64,000 nucleotides of DNA from Oleiagrimonas sp. C23AA (GTDB lineage Bacteria; Pseudomonadota; Gammaproteobacteria; Xanthomonadales; Rhodanobacteraceae), in the NCBI RefSeq assembly GCF_011759385.1, contig NZ_JAARLY010000002.1, forward strand, positions 466,053-530,052, given 5' to 3'. Under the pieces are notes generated by a model. It had not been told where the DNA came from. It did not search any database and saw only the letters and a list, made by a program, of their open reading frames with translations. Below are positions 26,124-36,114 of this stretch, piece after piece; the first letter of the stretch is position 1; every line of letters begins with the position of its first letter. Position numbers and translations under genes: made by a program.

Positions 26124-28967
26124 TCAGCGCATGGCCAGGAAGTCCGGGCTGACCACAAAGCGCACCGCGTCCAGGCGCAGGCGCGCCGAGGGCAGGGCCA
26201 GCTCCAGCTGCGCCAGTTCATCGCTGACAGCCTTGACGTCGGCCTCGCTCACGGCCGGATTGACCCGCGCCAACGCCTCCAGGCGTTCGCGCTCGGCACC
26301 CAGTTGCGCGCGGGCCTGCTCCAGCGCCGCGTCAGCGTGCTTGGCGGCCTGGGCGCCGGCGACCGTCTCGGCGCGTTCGAGCATCGGCGGCACCAGCTTG
26401 GTCAGGAACTTGCGGTAACGGTTCACTTCGATCTTGCGTTCAGTGGCACGGCGCAGGGCCGGCGCCGAAGGCTCGAAGTCCGGACGCGGCAAAAGCCGTG
26501 TATCGATGGTCACCAGCAGCGGCTGCGGCGGCAGGAAGCGCGCCGCATCCAGGCTGTGATCGGCGATGCACTCGAGCACGAATACCGCCTGCAGCAGTGC
26601 GGTGCGCGCGGTCAGGCCGTCATCGACCAGGAACGCGGCGTTACCGGTTTCCGAGGCCAGCAGCAGATCCAGGCCGCCCAGCACCATCGGGTGATCCAGG
26701 CGCAGCAGGGTCAGTTCCTCGCGGGCCAGCGCGGTGGCGCGGCTGAAAGTGGCCGGCACCGGGCCTTCACGGAAGCCGGGGAAAGCATCGGTGGTCAGGT
26801 ATTCGGGGTCCAGCGACAGCACGCCGGCGCCGATGTCGTCCACGTGCACGCCGAATTCTTCCATCAGGCGCAGCACGAAGCCCTCGCGGCCGCCGTCGGC
26901 ATCTTCCGCGGCCAGGGCTTCGCCCAGCGCTTCGGCCTGCGGTTCGCGCTCGGTGGCCAGTTCCAGCAGGCGATCGCGGCCGCTGTTGACCAGCGTCTGC
27001 AGTTCCTCGTGGGTGCGCCGAGTCTCCTCGATCAGCGCTTCCAGCGCGGCGTCGTCGGCCTGGCCCTCGGCCTGGGCTTCGGCGCTTGCCACCAGGCGTT
27101 CGCCGAAGCGGCGCAGCAGTTCTCGGCCATCGGCCGGACTGGCATCGAAGGCGTCCACGCCTTCATCGAACCAGCGTGCCAGCAGCTGTTGCGCGGAGCC
27201 TTCCAGCACCGGCACATGGATGTCGATGTCGCTGCGCTGGCCGATGCGGTCCAGACGGCCAATGCGCTGCTCCAGCAGGTCCGGGTCCAGCGGCAGATCC
27301 CACAGCACCAGGTGATGGGCGAACTGGAAGTTGCGCCCTTCCGAACCGATCTCCGAGCACAGCAGCAGGCGGGCGCCGTCGGCCTGTGCGAACCAGGCTG
27401 CGTTGCGATCGCGTTGCAGCAACGACAGGCCTTCGTGGAAGCGTGCCACGCCGACGCCGCTACGGGTGCGCAGGGCGTCTTCAATGGCCTGCACCTTGGC
27501 CTGGGTGCGGCAGATCAGCAGGAACTTGTCATCGGGGTTCGTATCGAGCAGCTCGACCAGCGCCTCGATGCGCGGGTCGTTGTCGTAGATCGGCTCGAAG
27601 TCGCCGGGCGGCTGCTGGATGTCGGTCCGGAACTCTTCCAGCAGTGCGGCGTGGGCATCCGGATCGGCCAGATCGCCGGGCAGCTCGATGATGTCCGGCA
27701 CACGGGCCGGGAAGCCGCCGACATGGGCGCGGCGGTTGCGGAACATGGCGCGGCCGGTGCCGTGGCGGTCGATCAGCGCGCCGAGCAGGGCGTCGGCGCT
27801 GCCATCGTGGTCCGGATAGCCGGCCAGCGCCGCCATGGCGGTGGCATCGTCGCCCAGGCGCTCGGCCAGGTCCGCGCCTTGCGCCTGGCTCAGCGTGTCG
27901 CCGGCGCGAATGGTATCGGCGATGTCCGACAGCGCGGCAAAATCGTCCGACTCGGTCAGATAGTGTTCCAGGTCGCTGTAGCGCGCCGGATCGAGCAGGC
28001 GCAGGCGCGCGAAATGGCCGGTGCGGCCGAGCTGCTCGGGCGTGGCGGTCAGCAGGATCACGCCGGGCGTGGCCTGGGCCAGGGCTTCGACCAGTTCGTA
28101 GCGCGGGCTGACCGCGTCCGGACGCCACTCCAGGTGATGGGCCTCATCGACGATCAGCAGTTCCCAGCCGGCGGCCAGCAGCTGTTCGCGACGCTTGCCG
28201 TCCTCGTCGCCGAACAGGCTGAAGCCGGCGATCACCAGTTGCTCGTCCTCGAACGGGTTGCGGCCGTCGCCCTCGGACTCGATGGTCTGGCAGCGCTCTT
28301 CGTCGAAGATGGCGAAGGCCAGGTTGAAGCGGCGCAGCAGCTCCACGAACCACTGGTTGACAAGCGCGTCGGGCAGCAGCACCAGCACGCGCTGGGCGCG
28401 CCCCGAGGCAATCTGGCGCGCGGCGATCATGCCGGCCTCGATGGTCTTGCCCAGGCCCACCTCGTCGGCCAGCAGCACGCGCGGCGGGCGGCGCGAGGCG
28501 GCCACGCCGGCCACGCGAAGCTGATGCGGCACCAGGTCGATACGCGAGGAGGCCAGGCCCCAGGCCGGCGAGCGACGCGCGTTGGCGCGGCGTTGCATGG
28601 CCTCGTAGCGCAGATCGAACTTGTCCACGGCGTCGACGCGGCCACCCATCAGGCGGTCGTCCGCCTGCGACACGCTCTGTTCGTCGTCGAGCTGGCCTTC
28701 ATGCAGCTCGCGGCCCTCGCCGCGATAGGTGATCAGGCCGTCGTGGATTTCCACGCGCTCGATCAGGAAGGCCACGCCCTTGCCGGCGATGCGCTGACCG
28801 ACGCGAAATTCCGCGCGGGTCAGCGGCGCCGTGTCCTGCGCGTATTGGCGCAGCACACCGGACTTGGCGAACAGCACCTGCACGCTGCGTCCATCGACGC
28901 GCAGCACGGTGCCAAGACCGAGCTCGGGCTCGGCAGCGGAGATCCAACGTTGACCAGGTACAAACAT
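26124..28967 (-). CDS. rapA: RNA polymerase-associated Swi2/Snf2 ATPase RapA
   Basis: A 947-aa RapA/HepA protein that binds RNA polymerase and promotes its recycling. The start MFVPGQRWIS matches the family N-terminus, so ATG 28967 is preferred over a GTG at 28976. An N-terminal Tudor-like region is followed by the helicase core: Walker A DEVGLGKTIEAG near residue 170, DEAHH, and the C-terminal helicase motifs QRIGRLDRIGQ and FQFAHHLVLWDLP. The C-terminal third is RapA-specific. It is preceded by 123 bases and the PiuC-type gene on the same strand. It appears to be complete, with no truncation. Confidence 0.96.
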   Translation of the reverse strand: MFVPGQRWISAAEPELGLGTVLRVDGRSVQVLFAKSGVLRQYAQDTAPLTRAEFRVGQRIAGKGVAFLIERVEIHDGLITYRGEGRELHEGQLDDEQSVSQADDRLMGGRVDAVDKFDLRYEAMQRRANARRSPAWGLASSRIDLVPHQLRVAGVAASRRPPRVLLADEVGLGKTIEAGMIAARQIASGRAQRVLVLLPDALVNQWFVELLRRFNLAFAIFDEERCQTIESEGDGRNPFEDEQLVIAGFSLFGDEDGKRREQLLAAGWELLIVDEAHHLEWRPDAVSPRYELVEALAQATPGVILLTATPEQLGRTGHFARLRLLDPARYSDLEHYLTESDDFAALSDIADTIRAGDTLSQAQGADLAERLGDDATAMAALAGYPDHDGSADALLGALIDRHGTGRAMFRNRRAHVGGFPARVPDIIELPGDLADPDAHAALLEEFRTDIQQPPGDFEPIYDNDPRIEALVELLDTNPDDKFLLICRTQAKVQAIEDALRTRSGVGVARFHEGLSLLQRDRNAAWFAQADGARLLLCSEIGSEGRNFQFAHHLVLWDLPLDPDLLEQRIGRLDRIGQRSDIDIHVPVLEGSAQQLLARWFDEGVDAFDASPADGRELLRRFGERLVASAEAQAEGQADDAALEALIEETRRTHEELQTLVNSGRDRLLELATEREPQAEALGEALAAEDADGGREGFVLRLMEEFGVHVDDIGAGVLSLDPEYLTTDAFPGFREGPVPATFSRATALAREELTLLRLDHPMVLGGLDLLLASETGNAAFLVDDGLTARTALLQAVFVLECIADHSLDAARFLPPQPLLVTIDTRLLPRPDFEPSAPALRRATERKIEVNRYRKFLTKLVPPMLERAETVAGAQAAKHADAALEQARAQLGAERERLEALARVNPAVSEADVKAVSDELAQLELALPSARLRLDAVRFVVSPDFLAMR

Positions 28968-29090
28968 CGCGCACACGAGTAAAGCAGGGCCGCGAATTAT
29001 CCTTGTCTGGCCGCCTTGTGCAAAGCGATAGCGATGAAATGGTTCACCGACGTGGTTTTTGCGCGAAGTGCCGGTGCCGCTTTGCAGGGC

Positions 29091-29792
29091 TCAGGTTTCC
29101 GCCCACTGGCGCAGAAGATTGTGATACACGCCAGTCAGTTGCAGCACAGCCTGGGCGTCGGCGCCGGTCTGTGTCAGGCGCGTGATCGAGGTGTCCATCT
29201 CAAAAAGCATGCGACGGCGCGCGTCGTCGCGAATCATGCTTTGTACCCAGAAAAATGCCGCCAGTCGGGCGCCCCGCGTCACCGGCTTGACCATGTGCAG
29301 GCTGGAGGACGGGTACAGAATCAGGTCGCCGGCGGGGAGTTTGACCTCGTGCTCGCCGTAGGTGTCGGCGATCAGCAGTTCGCCGCCGTCGTAGTCGTCC
29401 GGCTCGTTGAGAAACAATGTGCAGGAAAGGTCCGAACGCAATTGCGCGCCCTGTTCAAGTGCGCTGCCAGCGCCGGGCAGGCGCATCACCGAGCCGTCGA
29501 TGTGCATGCCGTAAGTGCCGCCCCCGGCGTAACGGTTGAAGCGGGGCGGCAGCACGCGCAGCGGCAGTGCCGCGGCGAAAAACAAGGCGTGGCGTTCAAG
29601 CGCCTCGCGCACCTGCCGGCCCAACTGATCGCGCAGCGGTGCCTGCTCGGCCAGCTGCTGGTTGTGTTTGACCTTGGCACCCTGCGCGCCGACGGTTTCG
29701 CGACCGTCCACCCAGTCCTTGCTGGATTCCAGGGCGGTGCGCATGGCGCGCACCTGTTCGGGCGAAAGTACACCGGGCACGTGCAAAAGCAT
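29091..29792 (-). CDS. PKHD-type Fe(II)/2-oxoglutarate hydroxylase, PiuC/YbiX family
   Basis: A 233-aa dioxygenase. The iron triad is His97-x-Asp99 (YGMHIDG) and His166 (SSSLHMV), with Arg176 for 2-oxoglutarate. PiuC/YbiX proteins are iron-repressed and usually lie next to siderophore receptors, as here: the TonB receptor gene ends 66 bases upstream on the same strand. AAGGAT precedes the ATG. The substrate is unknown. A stem-loop without a T run sits between the two genes and may set their relative expression. Confidence 0.9.
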   Translation of the reverse strand: MLLHVPGVLSPEQVRAMRTALESSKDWVDGRETVGAQGAKVKHNQQLAEQAPLRDQLGRQVREALERHALFFAAALPLRVLPPRFNRYAGGGTYGMHIDGSVMRLPGAGSALEQGAQLRSDLSCTLFLNEPDDYDGGELLIADTYGEHEVKLPAGDLILYPSSSLHMVKPVTRGARLAAFFWVQSMIRDDARRRMLFEMDTSITRLTQTGADAQAVLQLTGVYHNLLRQWAET

Positions 29793-29817
29793 GGCGGATC
29801 CTTTGGGGCGGGCATGG

Positions 29818-29852
29818 GCCGGCGCAGGTTGCTACAGACAACCCGCGCCGGC
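29818..29852 (-). other. Intercistronic hairpin between the TonB receptor and PiuC-type genes
   Basis: Two 14-base arms (29818-29831 and 29839-29852) pair with one mismatch around a seven-base loop. No T tract follows in the direction of transcription, so a partial processing or mRNA-stability site is more likely than a full terminator. It lies just after the receptor stop. Confidence 0.5.
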
Positions 29853-29858
29853 CGGCGC

Positions 29859-32165
29859 TCAGAAGCGCAGGTTTAGCGTCAGCGTGGCCGAGCGGGGCGT
29901 GCCCGGCGTGTAGCGGTAGCCGCTCTTGTTGATCGCCGCCACGTAGTCCTTGTCGAACAGGTTGTACACGTTCAGCTGTACATCCAGGTGGCGATTGATC
30001 GGATAGCTGGCCATGGCATCGAACACCCAGTAGCACTGGGTATGGTCGGGTGTGCCGACCGCCCCGTCGTGGCCGCGCTTGAGGCCGTCGGCATAGCGCG
30101 CGCCACCACCGATGGTCAGGCCGAACGGCAGGTGGTAGCTGGTCCAGCTGGTGAAGGCCTTGTTGGGCGTGTAGGCCAGATCATTGCTGCCATCCTGCGA
30201 CTCGGCAGCGCCATCGACGATGCGCGCATGCATGGTGGTGAAGCCGGCGCTGACCGCCCAGTCCGGGGTGATCTTGCCCACTGCCGAAAGCTCCACGCCA
30301 TCGACGCGCTTCTTGCCGGTCTGGTAGTACTGCTGGTCGACCGGGTCCTGCTCGACCTGGTTGGACACGGTGGTGCGGTACAGCGCGGCGGTCAGCAGCA
30401 GGCGGTCGCCGGCCAGGTTCCACTTGGCGCCCACTTCGGCGCTGCGTGAACGCACCGGATCGAAGTTGGGGTTGTCGGCGCTGTTGGCACGCGAGCTCAG
30501 CTCAAGGTTGTCGCCGCCGGGTGGCTGCGCGGCAATGGCGTAGTTGACGTAGACGTTGGCCGCGTCGGTGAGCTTGTAGAGCACGCCGAGCTTCCAGTTG
30601 AACAGGTTGTCGCTGACATCGGCGTTGACATCGGGTACCGGCGTGCCGGCAGGAAAGTCGCCGCAGTCCGGGCCGCGACGGCCGCCGCACACCGAGGTCG
30701 ACTGAAAGCGCGCCTTGTAGTGATCGATGCGCACGCCGCCGGTCACTTCCCAGCGCTGGGCAAACTTCATGGTGTCGAACAGGTAGCCGGCCACGGTGTC
30801 GGTGGTGCCTTCGCCGCTGGCGCCGGTCGGGCCCCAGACCAGACCGTCGGCGCTGTGCTGCGGGTGGTACAGGTTCACGTCCGGCCAGTCGCTGATTGCC
30901 ACCACGCCGGTGGTGGAGACTTTCTCGCGGGTCAGCTCCAGGCCGTAGGAGAAGGTGTGCGAAACGCTGCCGGTGTCGGCGTGGGTGATGATGCCGGTCT
31001 GGTTGGTGAGGATGCGGTTGGTCTGGTCCTTGAAGTTGGGCAGACGGCGGATCGACCAGCTGCCCGGATCGGCCAGGTCCGGCGTGTTGAAGTAGTCGGC
31101 TGCGCTCATGAACGAGGACAGCAGGTAATCCTGTTTGGTGCGGCCCCAGCGCGTGGTGTTGCGCAAAAGGCCGTGATTGGGCAGGTCGTGTTCGATGATC
31201 ACCGTGGCCATGTCGGCGGTGACGTTGTCGTGATCGGCATCGGTGCCGTAGAAGTTGTGCGTGTCCACCTGCGGCGCATCGGCCAGCGACGGGCGCGTCG
31301 GGTCGGGGCTGGTGTAGCCGGGCAGGCCGACGGTCGGCACGCCGCCATCGGGCACGTTGTTCTGCTTCACGTGCAGAGCGTCGATGTAGACGCGCGTGGG
31401 CGTGTCCAGGCCAAAGGCCAGCGATGGCGCGATACCGAAGCGGCGGTGCTTGACCTCGTCGCGGCCGGGCACGCCGCCGCCCTGATCCATCAGGTTGAGC
31501 CGGAACGCGCCGTGATTGCCGATGGCACGGTTCCAGTCCACGCTGGCGCGCTTTTGCTGGCCGCTGCCGTAGCTGACGTCCGCGCCGAGACTGTTTTCCA
31601 GGCGCGGCTGCTTGGTCACCATGTTGATCGAGCCGGACGGCGCGGTGCGACCGTAGTCGGTACCGGCCGGGCCCTTGATCACTTCCACCTGCTCGATGTT
31701 GAAGGTGTCGCGTGAGATCGAGCCCAGGTCGCGCACGCCGTCGACGAAGATCGAGCCGGAGGAATCAAAGCCGCGCATGTAGACGTCGTCACCGGTGTTG
31801 GTGCTGCCGTTTTCGCCGACGTAGAACGTGCCCACGCCGGCGCTGTTGCGCAGCGCCTCGGTCAGCGTGGTGGCGTGCTGGTCGGAGATCAGGTCGTTGG
31901 TGATGATCTGCACCGTCTGCGGGGTTTCGCTGACCGGCTGGGTGAACTTGGACGAAGACAGCGTATCGGCCTTGTAGGTGCCGACGCTGACCGCCTCCAC
32001 ATGAATATTGGCCAGGCTGGTGGGCCGGGTCTGCGTGGTGGTCTGCGCGTCGCCGGCATGCGCGGCGCTGGCCATCAGGCCGGTGAGCAGGGCCGCGCCC
32101 AGTCCCGCGCCGTGGGCAAGAGGGTGGCGATCGAGCGCGCGCTTGCGTCGGGTGATGTAAGCCAT
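29859..32165 (-). CDS. TonB-dependent siderophore receptor
   Basis: A 768-aa outer-membrane receptor. The start at 32165 (MAYITRRKR) gives a long signal peptide with cleavage near AASAAHA; AAGGA precedes it. The plug domain begins near residue 70 (LSSSKFTQPVSETPQTVQII) and the beta-barrel ends with NLFDKDYVAAINKSG and a terminal aromatic (NLRF), as expected for outer-membrane insertion. Similarity in pattern and the PiuC neighbour point to a Fiu/PiuA-like catecholate receptor, but the ligand is not proven. A Fur-like box overlaps the promoter. Confidence 0.9.
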   Translation of the reverse strand: MAYITRRKRALDRHPLAHGAGLGAALLTGLMASAAHAGDAQTTTQTRPTSLANIHVEAVSVGTYKADTLSSSKFTQPVSETPQTVQIITNDLISDQHATTLTEALRNSAGVGTFYVGENGSTNTGDDVYMRGFDSSGSIFVDGVRDLGSISRDTFNIEQVEVIKGPAGTDYGRTAPSGSINMVTKQPRLENSLGADVSYGSGQQKRASVDWNRAIGNHGAFRLNLMDQGGGVPGRDEVKHRRFGIAPSLAFGLDTPTRVYIDALHVKQNNVPDGGVPTVGLPGYTSPDPTRPSLADAPQVDTHNFYGTDADHDNVTADMATVIIEHDLPNHGLLRNTTRWGRTKQDYLLSSFMSAADYFNTPDLADPGSWSIRRLPNFKDQTNRILTNQTGIITHADTGSVSHTFSYGLELTREKVSTTGVVAISDWPDVNLYHPQHSADGLVWGPTGASGEGTTDTVAGYLFDTMKFAQRWEVTGGVRIDHYKARFQSTSVCGGRRGPDCGDFPAGTPVPDVNADVSDNLFNWKLGVLYKLTDAANVYVNYAIAAQPPGGDNLELSSRANSADNPNFDPVRSRSAEVGAKWNLAGDRLLLTAALYRTTVSNQVEQDPVDQQYYQTGKKRVDGVELSAVGKITPDWAVSAGFTTMHARIVDGAAESQDGSNDLAYTPNKAFTSWTSYHLPFGLTIGGGARYADGLKRGHDGAVGTPDHTQCYWVFDAMASYPINRHLDVQLNVYNLFDKDYVAAINKSGYRYTPGTPRSATLTLNLRF

Positions 32166-32333
32166 GGGGTGTCGATTCCTTGAAGTGAGCAGCGAAAGTC
32201 GGCCCGTCGCGCACACGGTGGAGCATGGCGCGGGCAGGGCGTGGAAGGCTTCCGGCTCGATGGCTTGCGGGAGGCGTGGCTGGTCGAGCGCGCGGTGGCG
32301 TATTCCCCATCTGGAGGGTTCCAGAGCGCGCCA

Positions 32334-32362
32334 ATCATATTGTTAATGAGAATGATCCGCAA
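32334..32362 (-). promoter_or_regulatory. Promoter and Fur-like box for the TonB receptor gene
   Basis: On the minus strand TTGCGG (32362-32357) and TATGAT (32339-32334) are 17 bases apart. A 19-base stretch (32342-32360), containing AATGAGAATGAT on the plus strand, matches the Fur consensus at 12 of 19 positions and covers the spacer. The predicted leader before the receptor ATG is about 160 bases. Confidence 0.6.
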
Positions 32363-32405
32363 CAACGATTAATGCCAGTGCTGTGCAACACCCTGGGCTT
32401 GAGGC

Positions 32406-32440
32406 ATAAAAAAACGCCGCGCCCGAAAAGGCGCGGCGTT
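32406..32440 (-). terminator. Rho-independent terminator after the M13 peptidase
   Basis: A perfect 11-base stem (arms 32413-32423 and 32430-32440) with a six-base loop is followed, on the minus strand, by seven T residues. It lies 43 bases after the M13 peptidase stop and separates that gene from the receptor promoter. Confidence 0.9.
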
Positions 32441-32483
32441 CTTCAGGTCCAATGCCGGAACGTATCCCGGCACGGAGCGTGGC

Positions 32484-34628
32484 TTACCAGATCTTCACGC
32501 GCTTGTCGGCCGGACGCACCATCTTGTCACCCGGCTTGCACTGGAAGGCCTGGGCGAAGGCCGGCATGTTCGACGGCGCACCGATGGCACGGAACTTCAT
32601 CGGCGAATGCGGATCGGCGTTGAGCAGCACCATCTGGCGCTTCTCGCGGATCTCGCCACGCCAGACGCGGGCCCAGTTCATGAAGAAGCGCTGGTCCTCG
32701 GTGTAGCCGTCGATCTTCTTGTTGGCTTCCTCAGGATGGTTCTTCAGCGCCGTCTGCAGGGCGTCGTAGGCGATGTTCAGGCCGCCCAGGTCGGCGATGT
32801 TCTCGCCCAGGGTCAGCTTGCCGTTGACGTGCAGGTCCGGGTGGTCCTTCAGCGGCTTGTAGGCGTCGAACTGGTCGACCAGCTTCTTGGTACGCGCATC
32901 GAACTGCTTGCGATCGGCCTTGGTCCACCAGTTCTCCTGGTTGCCGTTGCCGTCGAACTGGCTGCCCTGGTCATCGAAGCCATGGCTGGATTCGTGACCG
33001 ATCACCGCGCCGATGCCGCCGTAGTTGATGGCGTCGTCACCGTGGGCATAGAAGAACGGCGGCTGCAGGATCGCGGCCGGGAAGTTGATGGTGTTGTCGG
33101 TCGGGTTGTAATACGCGTTCACCGTCTGCGGCGTCATGCCCCATTCGTGACGGTCGGTCGGCTTGCCGATCTTGGCAATGTCGTAGTCGTAGTTGAACTT
33201 GCCGGCACGCTCGAGGTTGGCGTAGTAGTCATCCTGGGTGATCTTCAGGCCATCCCAGCTGCGCCAGTGATCGGGATAGCCGATCTTGGGCAGGAACTTG
33301 GACCACTTCTCCAGCGCCTTCTGCTTGGTGGTATCGCTCATCCAGTCCAGGTTCTGGATGCGGTTCTTGAGCGCCGCCAGCACGTTGTGAACCAGCTGGT
33401 CGGCGCGCTCCTTGGCTTCCGGCGGGAAGTACTTGGCCACGTACAGCTGGCCCAGGGCCTGACCCATGGCACCGTTGACGGCGCCCAGCGAACGCTTCCA
33501 CTGCGGCTTGTTCTGCGGCTGGCCGCTCAAGGTCTTGCCGTAGAAGTCGAAGCTGGCATCGACGAACGGCTCGGACAGGGCATTGGCGGCGCCGGAGATG
33601 GTGTGCGCCTTGAGGTAGGCCTTCCACTCGTCCATCGGGGCCTTGGCCACCAGGTGGTCGAACTCCTTGAAGAACTTCGGCTGCGACAGCGAGAAGCCCT
33701 TGTCGACGGTCACACCCTGTGACGTGAAGAACTGCTTCCAGTCAAAGTGCGGGGTGATCTTGTTGGCCTCGGCCAGCGACACGAAGTGGTACTGGTTCTT
33801 CGGGTCGCGCAGCTCCACGCGCGGCACCGAATGCTTGGCCAGCTCGGTTTCGAACTTCATGGCCAGGTCGGCCTGCTTCTTGGCCTGGTCGGGCTTGTCG
33901 CCGGTCAGCTGGAACAGCTTGGCCATGTATGCGGTGTAGGCGTCACGCACGTCCTTGTACTTGGCGTCGGTGTAGTAGGCCGGTGTCGGCAGGCCCAGGC
34001 CGCTCTGCTCGGCATAGCCGATCTGCATCTTGGCGTTCTTGAAGTCGGCGCCGGAGCCAAAGCCGAACACGCGGCCATCACCCTTGGCGAAGGCCTTGTC
34101 CAGCCACGGCTGCAGGTCCTTGTGCGACTTGATGGCGTCGATCGAGGCCAGATCCGGCTTGATCGGGTCGAAGCCGGCCTTGTTGCGCGCGTCCATGTTC
34201 ATGGCCGAGTTGTACAGGTAGCCGATCTTCTGCTCGATCGAGCCCGGCTTGGCACTGGCGGCGTTCTTGGCGGCCGCCTCGACCAGGCTGTGCTGGTCGT
34301 TCAGGCTCTTTTCGCGCAGCTCGTTGAACGAACCCCAGGAGGTCTGGTCGGCCGGAATCGGGTTGGCCTTGACCCACTTCTCGTTGACGAAGGCGTTGAA
34401 GTTGTTGCAGGGGTCGGCCTGCGTATCCAGCTCGCTGATGTCGAATACCGGGGTGTTGGCATCGGCCACGCTGCCGGAGCTGGCCGGCGCCGCCTGCTTG
34501 GCGCTGCTGGCAGCGGCAGGCTTGGCCGGTTTGGCCTGGTCCTGCGAATGGTCATTCTGGCTGCAGCCAGTGGCGGCCAGCGCCAGGCCGACGGCCAGGG
34601 CCAGCGGTTTCAGAAACGGCTTGTTCAT
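32484..34628 (-). CDS. M13-family metallopeptidase lipoprotein (neprilysin-like)
   Basis: A 714-aa zinc peptidase of the M13 (neprilysin/PepO) family. The signal peptide ends in a lipobox, LALAATGC, so it is probably a lipoprotein with the catalytic part outside the cytoplasm. The zinc motif is HESSH in VIGHESSHGFDDQGSQFDG and the third ligand lies in GENIADLGG; the C-terminal block GDKMVRPADKRVKIW is conserved. The ATG at 34628 has an AGAGGAAA ribosome binding site; the upstream in-frame start at 34748 is rejected for lack of one. It is a single-gene unit with a strong terminator. Confidence 0.95.
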   Translation of the reverse strand: MNKPFLKPLALAVGLALAATGCSQNDHSQDQAKPAKPAAASSAKQAAPASSGSVADANTPVFDISELDTQADPCNNFNAFVNEKWVKANPIPADQTSWGSFNELREKSLNDQHSLVEAAAKNAASAKPGSIEQKIGYLYNSAMNMDARNKAGFDPIKPDLASIDAIKSHKDLQPWLDKAFAKGDGRVFGFGSGADFKNAKMQIGYAEQSGLGLPTPAYYTDAKYKDVRDAYTAYMAKLFQLTGDKPDQAKKQADLAMKFETELAKHSVPRVELRDPKNQYHFVSLAEANKITPHFDWKQFFTSQGVTVDKGFSLSQPKFFKEFDHLVAKAPMDEWKAYLKAHTISGAANALSEPFVDASFDFYGKTLSGQPQNKPQWKRSLGAVNGAMGQALGQLYVAKYFPPEAKERADQLVHNVLAALKNRIQNLDWMSDTTKQKALEKWSKFLPKIGYPDHWRSWDGLKITQDDYYANLERAGKFNYDYDIAKIGKPTDRHEWGMTPQTVNAYYNPTDNTINFPAAILQPPFFYAHGDDAINYGGIGAVIGHESSHGFDDQGSQFDGNGNQENWWTKADRKQFDARTKKLVDQFDAYKPLKDHPDLHVNGKLTLGENIADLGGLNIAYDALQTALKNHPEEANKKIDGYTEDQRFFMNWARVWRGEIREKRQMVLLNADPHSPMKFRAIGAPSNMPAFAQAFQCKPGDKMVRPADKRVKIW

Positions 34629-34790
34629 GAGTTTCCTCTCGAGCTTGGGCTTGGGATCGCACGCGATCCCGTGACAACCGACAGGCGGGCCCACGTCCCC
34701 CAACGGCCCGCGGTCGCCTGCGTCCTTTTTGTGTGAAGCAGCAACCACCGAGGCTAGGACGAAAGTAACGCTCCGCCACAGTGTCGAAGG

Positions 34791-35360
34791 TCAGGGGTGC
34801 GCTAGTGACCCATGGGCGAGGCGGCGATAGCGACGCCCCTGCGCGTCGGCCGCCGCGCTTTGCATCAGCGCCAGACCGTCAAACCCCAGCGTCGGGGGCA
34901 ATGACGCCTGGAGCGGGCTAGACGCGCCGGCTGGCGGGCGGGCCAGGGTGATGTGCGGGCGAAAGGCGCGTGTGTTGGCCGCCAGACCGCAGGCCGTGGC
35001 GATCTGCTCGCAGCGCTCGGCCAGCTCACGGGTGGCCGTATTCAGTTGCGTGCTCAGCACCAGTACACGGGCGTGTTGCGGCTGCGGCCACGCTTGTAGT
35101 GATTCGGTGCGTACGGGTGGCAGCGTTGGCACGGACAGCGCCTGGAGGCGAGCGGTGACCTGCGCCAGCGTCGTCGGGTCGATGGCGCCCAGAAAGCGCA
35201 GCGTCAGATGCAGGTCGTCCGCATGTGGCCAGCGCGCGGCGGCAGGCAGGGTGGGGCGCAGCTCTCGCTGCAGCTGGACCAGTTGCTGGCGCGACTCGGC
35301 ATCCGGGCACAGCGCGATGAAGGCACGTATCCGGCGCGGAGCGGAGCTGGACAAGGCCAT
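34791..35360 (-). CDS. thpR: RNA 2',3'-cyclic phosphodiesterase (2'-5' RNA ligase family)
   Basis: A 189-aa ThpR/LigT protein of the 2H phosphodiesterase family. Both catalytic HxTx motifs are present, HLTLRFLG near residue 51 and HITLARPP further on. It opens 2',3'-cyclic phosphate ends of RNA; ligase activity is a side reaction in E. coli. The start at 35360 lies seven bases after the DUF502 stop, so the two genes are one unit. An upstream in-frame start would add 17 basic residues. Confidence 0.92.
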   Translation of the reverse strand: MALSSSAPRRIRAFIALCPDAESRQQLVQLQRELRPTLPAAARWPHADDLHLTLRFLGAIDPTTLAQVTARLQALSVPTLPPVRTESLQAWPQPQHARVLVLSTQLNTATRELAERCEQIATACGLAANTRAFRPHITLARPPAGASSPLQASLPPTLGFDGLALMQSAAADAQGRRYRRLAHGSLAHP

Positions 35361-35367
35361 GACGCGC

Positions 35368-36060
35368 TTACGTCGCGGGCGGCTCAGGCTGCGGACGCAG
35401 CGCCTCGGCATCGGCGGGCGGCGCCGATGCCGGCAGCGTGTCCGGTGCTACCGCACCGCCGGAGATGATGAAGGCCATGGCCTGATCCATGGTCCAGTCG
35501 GTGGGTGTGACTTCCTCGATCGGCACCACTTCCAGGTAGCCGCCGGTCGGATTGGGCGTCGTGGGGATATACACCGCGGCCATCTCGCGGCCGGTGCCTT
35601 CCTCACGCATCACGCGCGTGACGAATCCGACCACCTTCATGCCGCGGCGCGGAAAGTCGATCAGCACCACGCGCTGCACGCCGCTGGGCTTGTTCTGCAG
35701 CACTGCCATCAGTTTCTTGGTGCCGCCGTAGATGGTCTGCACCAGAGGAATGCGTTGCAGCAGGGCATCGAAGGCATCAATCAGGCGGCGCCCGATCACA
35801 CGGCTGGCCAGAAAGCCGACCACGTACAGCACGCCCAGTGTCAGCAGCAGCGCCAGCGTGTACAGCAACCAGTCGCTGTGCAGGGCCGTGGCGGTGTGCG
35901 GCGCCACTACCCCCAGCGCGGCCAGCAGCGCGTTGACCAGCGGTTCGCCCATTTGCGCCAGCAGGCCGAGCACGAACTTGAACACCGCCACGGTCACCCA
36001 CAGCGGGATCACCGTCAGCAGGCCGGTCAGCAGATAGCGTTTGATACGAAGTGAAGCCAT
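35368..36060 (-). CDS. DUF502-family membrane protein
   Basis: A 230-aa protein with two long hydrophobic segments near residues 8-32 and 60-82, and the family blocks IPLVQTIYGGTKKLMAVL and AAVYIPTTPNPTGGYLEVVP. Function is unknown; it is probably an inner-membrane protein with a soluble C-terminal domain. An ATG at 36096 would add 12 residues. It lies seven bases upstream of thpR and after the DUF4442 gene on the same strand. Confidence 0.85.
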   Translation of the reverse strand: MASLRIKRYLLTGLLTVIPLWVTVAVFKFVLGLLAQMGEPLVNALLAALGVVAPHTATALHSDWLLYTLALLLTLGVLYVVGFLASRVIGRRLIDAFDALLQRIPLVQTIYGGTKKLMAVLQNKPSGVQRVVLIDFPRRGMKVVGFVTRVMREEGTGREMAAVYIPTTPNPTGGYLEVVPIEEVTPTDWTMDQAMAFIISGGAVAPDTLPASAPPADAEALRPQPEPPAT

Positions 36061-36114
36061 GGGCAGGCGCGGGCCGGAAGTGGAAGGCGCAGCCATTGTA
36101 GGCAGGTGGCGCGG

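Noticed and set aside
25626..28982. A 1118-codon open frame opposite rapA
   Set aside because: It overlaps rapA and the end of the LysR-type gene over its whole length and has shadow-frame composition (Gln/Ala/Gly/Arg).
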